NCBI RefSeq assembly: GCF_004348685.1
Contig: NZ_SMKO01000007.1
Location: forward strand, 62,001 to 126,000
Reading direction: 5' to 3'
DNA from: Nonomuraea deserti
GTDB lineage: Bacteria; Actinomycetota; Actinomycetes; Streptosporangiales; Streptosporangiaceae
DNA: 64,000 nucleotides
Numbering within the stretch: position 1 is the stretch's first letter; each line of letters opens with the position of its first letter. Made by a program: the position numbers and the translations under genes. This document shows, piece after piece, positions 11,214 to 19,385 of this stretch. The notes under the pieces are model-generated. The model did not search any database. It saw nothing but the letters and a program-made list of their open reading frames with translations, and was not told the origin of the DNA.

Positions 11214-12533
11214 TCATGCTGGTGGCGCGACCTTCGAAAGTGCGTTTATGATCTTGTCCGACGCATCGCCTCGCCGGTCGGTGAGATTACCAAGGAGTTT
11301 GAGCGCGAAGCGCATCAGCCTCGGGTGGGGAAGCCCATGCCTGGTGCCGAAGCGCATCACGCCCGGTTTCCCGATCGCCTCGACGAACCATCTGCCGAGG
11401 GTGAAGTAACCACCGTATGCGTCTTTCAGCACGCGGGGGTAAGCCCGCAGGGTCCGCTCGCGCTGCGCGGGAGTGGTGCCCCTGAGGGCCTTTGCGATGA
11501 TCTCCGCGGCGATCTCGCCGGTTTCCATGGCGTACGCGATGCCCTCGCCGTTGAACGGGTTGATCGAGCCGCCGGAGTCGCCCACCAGCATCAGGCCGCG
11601 CGTGTAGTGCGGCTGCCTGTTGAAGGCCATCGGGAGCGCGGCGCCGCGGATGGGCGTCGTCATGTTCTCCTCGGTGAAGCCCCAGTCGGCCGGCATCGAC
11701 CGGCACCAGCGCCTGAGCAGGTCGCGGTAGTCGATGTTCTTGAACTGGGCGCTGGTGTTGAGCAGGCCGAGCCCCACGTTGGCGGTGCCGTCGCCGACGC
11801 CGAACACCCAGCCGTAGCCGGGCAGCAGCGTGTCGCCGTCCCACAACTCCAGCCACGTCTCCAGGTAGTCGTCGTCGTGGCGGGGGCTCTCGAAATAGGT
11901 GCGCACGGCCACGCCCATCGGGCGGTCCTCGCGCTTGTGCAGGCCCATGCCGAGGGCGAGGCGGGTGCTGTTGCCGTCGGCGGCCACGATCACGCGCGCG
12001 CGGAACGTACGGCCGTCCTTGGTGGTCACGCCGACGATGTGGCCGCTGCGGTCGTCGAGCACCGGGCCGGTGACGGTGACGCCCTCCATGAGGCGCGCGC
12101 CCGCCTTCACCGCCGTGGCCGCGACGATCTGGTCGAAATCCTGCCGGGTGCGTACGAGCCCGAAGTCGGGGAACCGCTCCAGCTGGGGCCAGTCGAGCTC
12201 GAACCGCAGGCCACCGCCCACGACGCGCAGGCCCTTGTTCCTGACCCAGCCGGGGGCGTCGATGTCGACCCCCATGTTGAGCAGCTGCTTGACCGCCCGC
12301 GGCGTCAGGCCGTCGCCGCAGACCTTCTCGCGGGGGAACCTGGTCTTCTCCAGGAGCAGCACGTCGAGGCCGGCCTGTGCGAGGTAGAAGGCGGTCGCGG
12401 AGCCGGCAGGGCCGGCGCCGACGACGATGACATCAGCGTCGGCTGTGCCCCTGGTCGCGTCAGCGCCACTCCGTCGGCTTCGCTCTCTCGGGACGAGCTC
12501 CTGCGCTTGAGGTCGGGCTGCTGGCACGGTCAC
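11214..12533 (-). CDS. Geranylgeranyl reductase family FAD-dependent oxidoreductase
   Basis: Predicted FAD-dependent prenyl reductase, 439 aa. The Rossmann dinucleotide motif VIVVGAGPAGSA lies near residues 35-46. The reductase-family segments FPREKVCGDGLTPRA and LMLVGDSGGSINPFNGEGI, the second FAD contact, follow. By family knowledge such enzymes saturate isoprenoid side chains, and a gene of this kind beside nuo in actinobacteria is a candidate menaquinone side-chain reductase (MenJ-like). The substrate is not shown by sequence. The first 30 residues are Arg/Ala-rich and overlap a dispersed repeat, so the true start may lie later. A perfect Rex operator sits about 55 bases upstream. Confidence 0.88.
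   Translation of the reverse strand: MTVPAARPQAQELVPRERSRRSGADATRGTADADVIVVGAGPAGSATAFYLAQAGLDVLLLEKTRFPREKVCGDGLTPRAVKQLLNMGVDIDAPGWVRNKGLRVVGGGLRFELDWPQLERFPDFGLVRTRQDFDQIVAATAVKAGARLMEGVTVTGPVLDDRSGHIVGVTTKDGRTFRARVIVAADGNSTRLALGMGLHKREDRPMGVAVRTYFESPRHDDDYLETWLELWDGDTLLPGYGWVFGVGDGTANVGLGLLNTSAQFKNIDYRDLLRRWCRSMPADWGFTEENMTTPIRGAALPMAFNRQPHYTRGLMLVGDSGGSINPFNGEGIAYAMETGEIAAEIIAKALRGTTPAQRERTLRAYPRVLKDAYGGYFTLGRWFVEAIGKPGVMRFGTRHGLPHPRLMRFALKLLGNLTDRRGDASDKIINALSKVAPPA
12464..12509. repeat. Dispersed repeat, copy A (inside reductase 5' coding end)
   Basis: The segment ending CGAGCTCCTGCGCTTG on the plus strand, preceded by TCGCTCTCTCG and CGCCACTC, matches a second copy at 26,423-26,473 with only small differences and a 5-base length change. 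Here it encodes part of the N-terminal extension of the reductase; there it caps a broken transporter gene. I take it as a mobile or recombining intergenic word. Confidence 0.6.
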
Positions 12534-12588
12534 TGGACTGTCCTGTCCTACACGCTCGAAGGCCTTGGGGTGTGGCGCCTTCGTTCCT

Positions 12589-12606
12589 TTGTGAACCCCT
12601 TCACAA
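12589..12606. promoter_or_regulatory. Rex operator (ROP) before the reductase-nuo operon
   Basis: TTGTGAACCCCTTCACAA is a perfect inverted repeat TTGTGAA-N4-TTCACAA, the consensus of the redox-sensing repressor Rex; the outer T and A extend it to 20 bases. It lies about 55 bases before the reductase start on the minus strand, where a core promoter would be. By analogy with Streptomyces coelicolor, high NADH should release Rex and switch on complex I. The regulator itself is encoded at 41,881-42,558. Confidence 0.9.
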
Positions 12607-12676
12607 ACTTGTCGGCCCGAAGTCTACTGCTTTTCGAGCACATAGTGGCAGTCGGGGGGCACTTCCCGGACACAAC

Positions 12677-12704
12677 AAGGCCCTTCGTCCTGACGAAGGG
12701 CCTT
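12677..12704 (-). terminator. Hairpin terminator after the DUF397 gene
   Basis: A perfect 13-base stem (AAGGCCCTTCGTC with its complement) and a two-base centre lie about 20 bases beyond the DUF397 stop. On the minus strand the stem is followed by a short T-rich stretch (TTGTTGTG). It separates this gene from the Rex-controlled operon downstream on the same strand. Confidence 0.8.
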
Positions 12705-12724
12705 TACCTGCGTGCCGGGCACCG

Positions 12725-12928
12725 TCAAACGTCGAACTCGTCGTTCCGGACCCCCTTGACGAAGGCCCGCCACTCGCCGGGGGTGAAGGTCAGAGCCGGC
12801 CCCGAGGGGTCCTTGGAGTCACGGATCATGATCTCCCCACCGGCGCCCCTGGCGAACTCGACACACTCACCTGCCGCTCCGCTGAAGGAGCTCTTGCGCC
12901 AGCCATCCGACAGGACACGATCGTTCAT
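12725..12928 (-). CDS. DUF397 domain protein
   Basis: A 67-aa protein made of a single DUF397 domain: WRKSSFSGAAGECVEFA, then MIRDSKDPSGPALTFTPGEW and a C-terminal FVKGVRNDEFD. DUF397 proteins are abundant in filamentous actinobacteria and usually lie next to an XRE/DUF5753 regulator, as here. In studied pairs, such as BldB/AbaA-like loci, they influence development or antibiotic production; for this member the role is unknown. The ATG is preceded by GGGGAGG. Confidence 0.88.
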   Translation of the reverse strand: MNDRVLSDGWRKSSFSGAAGECVEFARGAGGEIMIRDSKDPSGPALTFTPGEWRAFVKGVRNDEFDV

Positions 12929-13044
12929 CGGACGGCGTCCTCCCCAGCCTCAAAGGTCACTCTGGTAACAGTAATGAGCAGAGTGCGCGGACGCAGCCGA
13001 AACGGGTCCGCCCACCGAACCATTGCGGTCACAAAGCGATCACT

Positions 13045-13917
13045 TTAGAGACCGGCGAGCGAGGCGATGAAGGCCCGCGACTCCTCCTCGCTCAGGGCCT
13101 GGCCGAGGAGCCCGTCGAACACCAGAGAGTACTGGAGGACCGTCTCCTCGTCTTCCGACAACGTGAAAACGGGATGGTTCTCGAAGTAGACGGCCTCGCG
13201 GGAGATGTCCCCCAGCACCGGCATCGCGGGAAAGCTCAGAAGGATGAAGTTGGCGATGTCGGTCGGGTGCGGCTGCTCCAGCGGGAGCACGCGAATGGCG
13301 ACGTTCGGCATATCGCTCATCTTCATGAGATGGCTCATCTGGTCGCTCATCAGCTTGGCGTCCGCGTTGCCGAAGCGTCGGCGCAGGACCGCCTCGTCGA
13401 GCACGACGGAGTAGTTGAGCGGCGGGTCCTTCAGCAGCACCCGTTGCCTGCGCAGCCTCGCACGGGTCCTGCGCTCGATCTTGCCGGGCGGCGCCATCTC
13501 GACTATGCGGGCCAGGAAGCCCATCTGCTCGGCGTAGTCGCGGGTCTGCAGCAGCCCGGGGAGGCTGAAGGACCCCCAGGCCCTGACCAGGTTCGCGCCG
13601 TCCTCCAGTCCGAAGAGTTCCACGACGGCGTCGGCGAACACGTCGGCGTAGGCGTCCCACCACCCCTTGTTCTCGCCATGGGCGAGTTCCAGCAGCAGGA
13701 CGCTGAGCTCGTCGTCGACCCCGTAGTGCTTGAGGAGCCGCGCCACGTCCTTGGCCGAAGGGGCCACCTGTCCCGTTTCGAGACGCGAGATCTTGGAGGT
13801 CGACCAGCGTAAGGACCGCGCGACCTGCACGCCGTGGAGCCCCGCCTCCTCGCGAAGCCGCCGCAGCTCGGCAGCGAGCTTCCGGCGGCGGAGTGTCGGA
13901 TTGATTTCTCCGACCAC
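13045..13917 (-). CDS. XRE-family HTH regulator with DUF5753 domain
   Basis: N-terminal helix-turn-helix (about residues 10-65, including GVQVARSLRWSTSKISRLETG) followed by a DUF5753 domain covering the rest, about 290 aa. It probably acts with the DUF397 protein encoded 116 bases downstream. An ATG at 13941 is in frame, but GGGAGGA lies seven bases before the GTG at 13917. A likely promoter (-10 CATAAT) would start transcription almost on the ATG, so I choose the GTG. Family members with this start read VGEINPTLRRRKL. Confidence 0.87.
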   Translation of the reverse strand: MVGEINPTLRRRKLAAELRRLREEAGLHGVQVARSLRWSTSKISRLETGQVAPSAKDVARLLKHYGVDDELSVLLLELAHGENKGWWDAYADVFADAVVELFGLEDGANLVRAWGSFSLPGLLQTRDYAEQMGFLARIVEMAPPGKIERRTRARLRRQRVLLKDPPLNYSVVLDEAVLRRRFGNADAKLMSDQMSHLMKMSDMPNVAIRVLPLEQPHPTDIANFILLSFPAMPVLGDISREAVYFENHPVFTLSEDEETVLQYSLVFDGLLGQALSEEESRAFIASLAGL

Positions 13918-13943
13918 TCGGGCTCCTCCCAAGGAATTCATTG

Positions 13944-13970
13944 ATTATGCCCATTTCAACTACTGGGCAA
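13944..13970 (-). promoter_or_regulatory. Probable promoter of the XRE regulator
   Basis: On the minus strand TTGCCC (13,970-13,965) and CATAAT (13,949-13,944) are separated by 15 bases. The spacing is short for a housekeeping promoter, so confidence is modest, but the element explains why the downstream GTG start is preferred. Confidence 0.4.
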
Positions 13971-14131
13971 TCCTCGCCGGGAAGGTCTGCTTTGGTCCCG
14001 GAAAGAGTCCCTGCCGTCATCCCCGCGGGAATTGCACGGGAACGCCCTCCGGCACACCCTTAGGGTAGCCCGCCACGAAGGAATGCGGGGGAAGAAGGGA
14101 GGGGCAATTCCGGGAATCTGGGTGCGCGAAT

Positions 14132-14158
14132 GGGCGGATGGTCGGGACCCATCCGCCC
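14132..14158. other. 10-base-stem hairpin in the divergent intergenic region
   Basis: GGGCGGATGG and CCATCCGCCC form a perfect stem with a seven-base loop, 55 bases before the start of the plus-strand gene. There is no T tract. It may be an operator or a leader structure. The remainder of 13,942-14,212 shows no further gene. Confidence 0.45.
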
Positions 14159-14212
14159 GTAGCCGCGCTGCACCCCCGACTCTGACTCAGACCAAAATCC
14201 GGAGCCGCGGAC

Positions 14213-14956
14213 ATGTCAGACGGTACACGCGGGAGCAGACAACGCAAGGGTAGCTGGGCACAATTAGCCGCCGCCGTGAACAGGTGGATCTGGCGCGGGC
14301 CCAACGAGTTCGCGAGAGACAACGGCTGGGAGATCGACCGGAGGCGATGGGGCGCGCGCCACTATCGCGACCCCCGCTTCAACGCGCGCAAGAAGGAGAT
14401 GACGGAGGCCGCCGTCGAGGAGGGCGACCCGGGCGGCCGGATCGACATCCAGGCGGTCTCCGAGCCGCCGCCCAGGAGGTTCAGGAACCATCAGAAGATC
14501 CCCGTCGCGCACGATCCCGGGGCGGCCGCGGGCCTGGTGTGGCGGTGGCGAGCCGAGATCGCGATGGCGGCGGCCATGCCGATGGCCGCCGTCCCGCTGT
14601 CGGCGTGGGTGGGCCCGGCGCCGACTGTGGTGCTGGTCACCGGGGCCGTGCTGGCCTGCGCCGCGGCTCCGCCCGTACGGCGGGCCGCCGCGCGACTGGT
14701 GCTCAGGCACCGGTTTCAAGGCCTGTGCCTGCGCACGCCGCTGCGCACACCTGAAGGCCGCATGCCGCTGGTGGTGCACACCGCGGGCACGGAGAACGGA
14801 ACCGCGATGCTGATCTGGTGCCGCTCGGGCATGACGCCAGAGGTGTTCGAGGACTACATCCCCGAGATCAGGGTCGCCTGCTTCGCGAAGGAGGTGACCA
14901 TCTACCGGCACCACCGCTGGGCACACCTGACCACCATCGAACTCAAGCGGGCTTGA
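14213..14956 (+). CDS. Hypothetical membrane protein
   Basis: A 247-aa protein I do not recognise with certainty. Residues 1-100 are basic and hydrophilic. Two adjacent hydrophobic segments (about 115-160) form a membrane hairpin. The C-terminal 90 residues form a soluble domain containing [20 protein letters not shown] and ending in a His/Arg-rich stretch. This layout loosely resembles the membrane and pre-ATPase part of FtsK/TraB-like proteins from actinobacterial integrative elements, but no Walker motifs are present and no mobile-element genes adjoin it. The 3' end overlaps menG tail to tail by 14 bases. Confidence 0.6.
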   Translation: MSDGTRGSRQRKGSWAQLAAAVNRWIWRGPNEFARDNGWEIDRRRWGARHYRDPRFNARKKEMTEAAVEEGDPGGRIDIQAVSEPPPRRFRNHQKIPVAHDPGAAAGLVWRWRAEIAMAAAMPMAAVPLSAWVGPAPTVVLVTGAVLACAAAPPVRRAAARLVLRHRFQGLCLRTPLRTPEGRMPLVVHTAGTENGTAMLIWCRSGMTPEVFEDYIPEIRVACFAKEVTIYRHHRWAHLTTIELKRA

Positions 14957-15659
14957 ATCCCCTGTGCATGGCGACGATCCCCATCGTGAGATCGCGCCAG
15001 GCCACCCGTTCCCAGCCGGCGTCCTGGATCATCCGCGCCAGCGTCGGCTGGTCGGGCCAGTCGCGGATCGACTCCGCCAGGTATTCGTAGGAATCGTCAT
15101 TCGACCCGAACACCTTGGCCACCTTGGGCAGCAACTTCATCAGATATTCGCGGTAGACCAGGTCGAACGGCGCGAACGTGACATGCGAGAACTCGAGGAT
15201 GACCAGGCGCCCGCCCGGCCTCGTCACCCGCAACATCTCCTTCAGCGCCAGAGTGGTGTCGTGCACGTTGCGCAGCGCCACCGAGATCGTCACCGCGTCG
15301 AAGGAGTCGTCGGCGAACGGCAACCGCAGCGCGTCACCCGCGACGAACGGCACCCCCTGCCCCGTCAACGCGTTGCCGCCGTGGCGGCGCACGCCGGTGC
15401 GGAGCATGCCGAGCGAGAAGTCGGAGGCGATCGCCCGCGCGCCCAGCGAGGTGAACGCGTCGGTGGAGGAGCCCGTGCCGGCCCCCAGGTCAAGGACGAT
15501 CTCCCCGGGCCCGGCGTCGACCGCGGCGGCCACCGCCTTGCGCCAGAGCCTGACCTGCCCGAGGGAGACCACATCGTTGACCAGGTCGTAACGCCGGGCG
15601 GTGCGATCGAACATCGCGGCGACCTCGTCCGGCTGTTTGTCCAATTGAGCGCGCGTCAT
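14943..15659 (-). CDS. menG: Demethylmenaquinone methyltransferase
   Basis: SAM-dependent C-methyltransferase of the UbiE/MenG family, last step of menaquinone synthesis; about 238 aa. Family signatures: [20 protein letters not shown] near the N-terminus, the SAM loop [12 protein letters not shown], and the segment [24 protein letters not shown] use the ATG at 15659; a GTG two codons earlier is possible. Its product supplies the quinone for complex I encoded in this window. Confidence 0.93.
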   Translation of the reverse strand: MTRAQLDKQPDEVAAMFDRTARRYDLVNDVVSLGQVRLWRKAVAAAVDAGPGEIVLDLGAGTGSSTDAFTSLGARAIASDFSLGMLRTGVRRHGGNALTGQGVPFVAGDALRLPFADDSFDAVTISVALRNVHDTTLALKEMLRVTRPGGRLVILEFSHVTFAPFDLVYREYLMKLLPKVAKVFGSNDDSYEYLAESIRDWPDQPTLARMIQDAGWERVAWRDLTMGIVAMHRGFKPA

Positions 15660-15736
15660 GCCCACACCATATGGCTATCGGAACATTCAACGGAAAGTAT
15701 CCACCTCATTACGCTACGTCTGCTAGAAATTGGCGA

Positions 15737-16942
15737 ATGCTTGCCCGTCTCGCCCTTGCGGCGATCATCGCCTCGGCCCCCACCGCGCATCCTCGCGTCG
15801 TGCTGGCCGACCCGATCGACAGCACCCCCCACGTGCTCGACGGCATCGTCAACGCCATCGCCGTCGTGGGCCGCACCGTCGTGGTCGGCGGCGCGTTCAG
15901 CGAGGTCGCCGACGCCGCCCGCACCACCACCTATCCGCGCGCCAACGTGTTCGCCTACGACCTGGCCACCGGCCGCGTCCTGGAGGACTTCGCGCCCGTC
16001 ATCCCAGGCCCGGTCCACGGCCTGGCCGCGGGCGAGCGCGGCACCGTCTACGTCGGCGGCCAGTTCCACGGCGTCAACAACGAGCCGTCCAGGGCGCTGG
16101 CCAAGCTCCGCCTCTCCGACGGCGCGCTGGTGCCCGGCTTCGCGCCGCGCATCGGCGGCGGAGCGGTGACCACGCTGGCCCGCCAGGGCTCCAAGCTGTA
16201 CGTCGGCGGCGACTTCGTCAGCCCGCGCACCGCGCTGGCCAGGCTCGACGCGGTCACCGGCGCGGCCGACCCCGACTTCGCCATCACGCCGGGCAAGCCG
16301 CTGACCAGGCAGGTGAAGGTCTACGCGCTGGCCGTCTCGCGCGACAGGCTCGCCGTGGACGGCACCTTCACCACGCTCGACGGCGTGTCCAGGCCGCAGC
16401 TCGGGCTGATCGACGTCGGCGGGCGCGTGGCCAGGGTCGCGCCGTGGCGGACCGACGTGTACGCGCGCAAGTGCATGGCCGCGTTCCCGTCGTACGTGCG
16501 CGGCCTCGACTTCTCCCCCGACGGCCGCTATTTCGCGGTGGTCACCACGGGGGGGCCGAGGGCCGGCATGTGCGACACGACCGCCAGATTCGAGACCTAC
16601 GCCAAGGGCTCGCGCATCAAGCCGACCTGGGTCAACAGCACGGGAGGCGATTCGCTCTACGCGGTCTCGGTGACGGGTGCGGCGGTCTATGTGGGCGGGC
16701 ACCTGCGCTGGCTGGACAATCCGCGGGGCCGCGACTCCGCCGGCCCTGGAGCGGTGTCACGGCCGGGCATCGGCGCCATTCATCCGCGCACGGGAAAGGC
16801 CCTGACTTGGAATCCGACGCGCGAGCGCGGGATCGGCGTGAAGGCGTTTTACGCGCATCCCACCGGACTACTTGTCGGTAGCGACACGACGAGACTCGGA
16901 CGGGAGTACCATGCCCGGATTGGCATGTTCCCCCTGCCCTAG
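15737..16942 (+). CDS. Secreted beta-propeller-like protein
   Basis: About 401 aa from the ATG at 15737, which begins a signal peptide (MLARLALAAIIASAP) with a likely cleavage after VVLA. The open frame extends 22 codons upstream but that part has no signal character and overlaps the menG promoter. The mature part consists of repeated strand units with a recurring YVGG motif: TVYVGGQF, KLYVGGDF, AVYVGGHL, plus VVVGGAF. This resembles delta-60 or WD-like propeller repeats. The function is unknown; an extracellular binding or wall-associated role is plausible. Confidence 0.75.
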   Translation: MLARLALAAIIASAPTAHPRVVLADPIDSTPHVLDGIVNAIAVVGRTVVVGGAFSEVADAARTTTYPRANVFAYDLATGRVLEDFAPVIPGPVHGLAAGERGTVYVGGQFHGVNNEPSRALAKLRLSDGALVPGFAPRIGGGAVTTLARQGSKLYVGGDFVSPRTALARLDAVTGAADPDFAITPGKPLTRQVKVYALAVSRDRLAVDGTFTTLDGVSRPQLGLIDVGGRVARVAPWRTDVYARKCMAAFPSYVRGLDFSPDGRYFAVVTTGGPRAGMCDTTARFETYAKGSRIKPTWVNSTGGDSLYAVSVTGAAVYVGGHLRWLDNPRGRDSAGPGAVSRPGIGAIHPRTGKALTWNPTRERGIGVKAFYAHPTGLLVGSDTTRLGREYHARIGMFPLP

Positions 16943-17157
16943 TCGTCGTGCGGCTTCGGCCGGTCGACCTTGTCGCTGATGCGCGCGCTCACGGCGTCAC
17001 GCTGCCTGGACAGCAGGACGTAGCTCGCTATGCCGCTGATCAAGAATGAGCAGACGATCAGTAGCAGGGGGTTAGTCAGTCCGAGCAGCCACAGCACACC
17101 CAGGGTCACCAGAAACAGGCCGATCCGCGACGCGGTGTAAACGAGAACGGGACGCAC
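16939..17157 (-). CDS. DUF4229 family small membrane protein
   Basis: 72 aa from the GTG at 17157, giving an N-terminus RPVLVYTASRIGLFL and two transmembrane helices followed by SYVLLSRQRDAVSARI, the DUF4229 pattern seen widely in actinobacteria. The open frame reaches back to 17256, but the extra 33 residues are not part of the family. Overlaps the end of the propeller gene tail to tail by four bases. The molecular role is unknown. Confidence 0.75.
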   Translation of the reverse strand: MRPVLVYTASRIGLFLVTLGVLWLLGLTNPLLLIVCSFLISGIASYVLLSRQRDAVSARISDKVDRPKPHDD

Positions 17158-17413
17158 AGGTTCGAGGTTACTCGGACCTGTGTCGCGGTCGCTCTTCGCA
17201 TCAGACGCGAGCACTGCTACTGTCCCAGTCAGGGAGTTTCGTAAAGAAACACCCACGAGAGCCCCAAAGAGGCTCTATCATATAACAATCGGGCAGTCAG
17301 CTGATAACAACCCGTGATCTTTGTAGAAAACCACGGATAAATCAGGCTTCGCTCGACACACTGGTTACCTGTCCGCCCGCTGGCAGGAAGCGGGATGCGA
17401 GGGGGAGAGATTG
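17158..17413. promoter_or_regulatory. AT-richer leader region before bldC
   Basis: This 256-base stretch contains no gene and is clearly richer in A and T than its surroundings, notably 17,270-17,345. A short hairpin AGAGCC/GGCTCT lies near 17,255-17,275, and TA-rich words such as GGATAAAT near 17,333 could be a -10 element. It most likely holds the bldC promoter and a long 5' leader. The exact promoter cannot be fixed by eye. Confidence 0.45.
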
Positions 17414-17635
17414 GTGGAGAGTAGCAGCGAGCGTCTGCTGACCCCAGGAGAGGTTGCCGCCCTCTTCCGGGTAGACCCAAAGACGGTTACGCGCTGGGCT
17501 GCGGCAGGCCGCATCAGCAGTATCCGCACCCCCGGAGGGCACCGGCGCTTCCGCGAGTCGGAAGTCCACGCCCTTCTCCGAGGCGAGGACGTTCTCACGG
17601 CCGACAGGCCAGCAGGTGAGTCCCCGCGCGTCTGA
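17414..17635 (+). CDS. bldC: Developmental regulator BldC (MerR-like DNA-binding protein)
   Basis: Small winged-helix DNA-binding protein, 73 aa, with the near-invariant core RLLTPGEVAALFRVDPKTV, RWAAAGRISSIRTPGGHRRF and REVEVHALL-like end. In Streptomyces BldC binds head-to-tail to direct repeats and holds off development until the proper time. A purine-rich GGGGGAGAG precedes a TTG at 17411 and a GTG at 17414; spacing favours the GTG. A hairpin terminator follows the stop. Confidence 0.93.
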   Translation: MESSSERLLTPGEVAALFRVDPKTVTRWAAAGRISSIRTPGGHRRFRESEVHALLRGEDVLTADRPAGESPRV

Positions 17636-17649
17636 CGTTCCGTCCAGTC

Positions 17650-17674
17650 GGTGATCCTGTCCGCCAGGATCACC
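17650..17674 (+). terminator. Hairpin terminator after bldC
   Basis: GGTGATCCTG and CAGGATCACC form a perfect 10-base stem with a five-base loop, 15 bases after the bldC stop. No T tract follows, as is common for actinobacterial terminators. Confidence 0.7.
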
Positions 17675-17780
17675 GCGGACGGGATCGACTGTTGCGTGCT
17701 TCCCGGCCACACTTCCGTACGGTGAGCACGGGGCGGCGCCATCCGCCGACCGTGGCTGGCGCCTGTCCGTCCGTTCCCCC

Positions 17781-18023
17781 TCAGGCACCTTCCTGCTCGG
17801 CCTTGAAAGCCAGGAACTCGCGCTCCAGGTCGTCGTTCTCCTCTTCCCAGCGCCGGCGGCGCTCGGCCGCCTCCTCCTCCGTCAGCGCCTCGGGCAGGAA
17901 CGTCTCGTAATCGGGATCGCCGGGCTGGAGCTCCACGTACGCGTTGCCGATCAGCCGACCGTCTTCGCTGGTCAGGCTCTGCGGCACGCGTAGCGTCCCG
18001 TCCGCGAGCCGGATGACGTACAT
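17781..18023 (-). CDS. Small acidic hypothetical protein
   Basis: An 80-aa protein with a beta-like N-terminus (MYVIRLADGTLRVP) and a strongly charged helical C-terminal half rich in Glu and Arg (EEEAAERRRRWEEENDD), probably a coiled coil. It starts 10 bases after the stop of the zincin-like gene on the same strand, with AGGTGG as ribosome binding site, so the two are probably co-transcribed. The acidic character and tight linkage would fit an inhibitor or immunity protein, but this is only inference. Confidence 0.6.
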   Translation of the reverse strand: MYVIRLADGTLRVPQSLTSEDGRLIGNAYVELQPGDPDYETFLPEALTEEEAAERRRRWEEENDDLEREFLAFKAEQEGA

Positions 18024-18033
18024 GGTGGACCAC

Positions 18034-19269
18034 CTAGATTCCGTAGCGCCGGTTGAAGAACAGCATGACGTCGAGCGCCATCCGCGTGTCGCCCCCGAGC
18101 ATGTCCACCAGGGCAGGACGCTGGCGGGAGGCGATGGCGGCGAAGGCGTCGGCGAAGAACTCCTTACGTCCCAGCCCGCCTCCCTGGCGGTGGAACGTCG
18201 AGGCCAGCACCGGCATGGCCGTCTCGTAGAGCCGCACGAACTCAGGCGAGTCCGAGACCCACTCGCCGTGCGCCGAGTCGACGTCGTCGATGGCGTGGCC
18301 GACCTCGTGCATCATCACGTCAGGAGTGGGCGAGGGGCGGTCGCCCACCACGATCTTGCGATCTCCGTACGCGCCCGCGCAGATGTCCCAGGTCGCGCGG
18401 CCCGACGGTAAGGGGGCGCCGCGTAAGTAGCCCATGTCGTCGAGGTCGGGCACGCCTCCCCGGCCGACGTAGATGCCTTCGAGTCCGGCCGCGAGCTTGT
18501 CCTTGAGACCGTCGGGCAGCCGGGCCAGGCTCTCCACCGCGTGGACGACCTCGGGGGACGGCGGTCCTCGCCGGACGTCCCACTGCCGGTGCAGGATCTG
18601 CTCCAGCTTGCCGCAGTGGCGTAAACCGTCGCCCATCGAGGGCACGTCGGGCCGGTTCGGCTGCGCTCTGAGCGGCTCGTCGTTGAGCTCGAAGTCGTAC
18701 CAGGTGTAGCGGGGGCGCTCGGCCACGGCGGCGGGCAGCCGCGCGCGGCGCTCGCGCACCGTGAAGGCGTCCCACGTCACCTGGCGCTCGCGACGGCCCG
18801 GCGGCGTCTCCGCCTCGGCGCCCGGCCACGCCCCGCGCTCGGGACGGTCACCGCGTCCCGGCTCCCCGCCGCCCGGCCACGCCCCGCGCTCCGGCTGCTC
18901 GGCCCCCGGCCAGTGCCCGCGGTCCTCCCCGCCCGGCCACGTCCTGCGGTCGGGCTGGTCCCCGCCCGGCCACGGCCTGCGGTCCGGCTGCTCGGCTCCC
19001 GGCCACGTCCTGCGTTCCGGCTGGTCCGCGCCGGGCCAGGCCGACCGCTCCGGCCGGCCGCTGAGCTTGCCGCTGCCCGCCGGACGGCGGCTGTCCGTGC
19101 CCTCGCGTTCCCTGGCCGCCGCGCGCGCCTCCCTGCGCCTCTCGCGGGCGTTGGACCAGAACGAGCGGTCGGAGTCGGGCGGCGCCTCGCCGCGCCGGGA
19201 GAAGAGGTAGGAGCCGCGCCGCCACCAACGGCCGCGTCGATGCCGGCCCTTGTCGTGAGAAAAGGCCAT
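18034..19269 (-). CDS. Zincin-like metallopeptidase-domain protein with WPG repeats
   Basis: About 411 aa from the ATG at 19269, which has GAGAGG four bases upstream; the open frame continues to 19320. Residues 1-60 are strongly basic. Residues 78-150 hold seven WPG-containing repeats of about 11 residues (WPGAEQPDRRT type), a likely disordered linker. The C-terminal 260 residues contain HEVGH at about 321-325, an HExxH zinc site, with a likely third ligand Glu at about 370 in KEFFADAFA. This spacing recalls the lethal-factor-like (ATLF) zincins. There is no signal peptide. It may be an intracellular or exported toxin-like protease; the target is unknown. Confidence 0.65.
   Translation of the reverse strand: MAFSHDKGRHRRGRWWRRGSYLFSRRGEAPPDSDRSFWSNARERRREARAAAREREGTDSRRPAGSGKLSGRPERSAWPGADQPERRTWPGAEQPDRRPWPGGDQPDRRTWPGGEDRGHWPGAEQPERGAWPGGGEPGRGDRPERGAWPGAEAETPPGRRERQVTWDAFTVRERRARLPAAVAERPRYTWYDFELNDEPLRAQPNRPDVPSMGDGLRHCGKLEQILHRQWDVRRGPPSPEVVHAVESLARLPDGLKDKLAAGLEGIYVGRGGVPDLDDMGYLRGAPLPSGRATWDICAGAYGDRKIVVGDRPSPTPDVMMHEVGHAIDDVDSAHGEWVSDSPEFVRLYETAMPVLASTFHRQGGGLGRKEFFADAFAAIASRQRPALVDMLGGDTRMALDVMLFFNRRYGI
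18821..19047 (-). repeat. 33-base coding repeats (WPG units)
   Basis: Seven imperfect copies of an 11-codon unit, WPG followed by acidic residues, Gln-Pro and Arg-Arg, lie in tandem inside the zincin-like gene. Two units are irregular in length. Such in-frame arrays expand or contract by slippage. Confidence 0.75.
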
Positions 19270-19385
19270 CGCACCTCTCAACGCCGTGAAGCCCATGCAG
19301 ACCGGCACATCGGGTTCCACCGTACGACGTCGATCTTCCCCTAGTCACCCGAAATGGGACATCAAGCGGCACGATCACGCTGAGG

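Noticed and set aside
14132-14158. Hairpin considered as a terminator
   Set aside because: It lies between divergent gene starts and has no T tract, so neither neighbour ends there.
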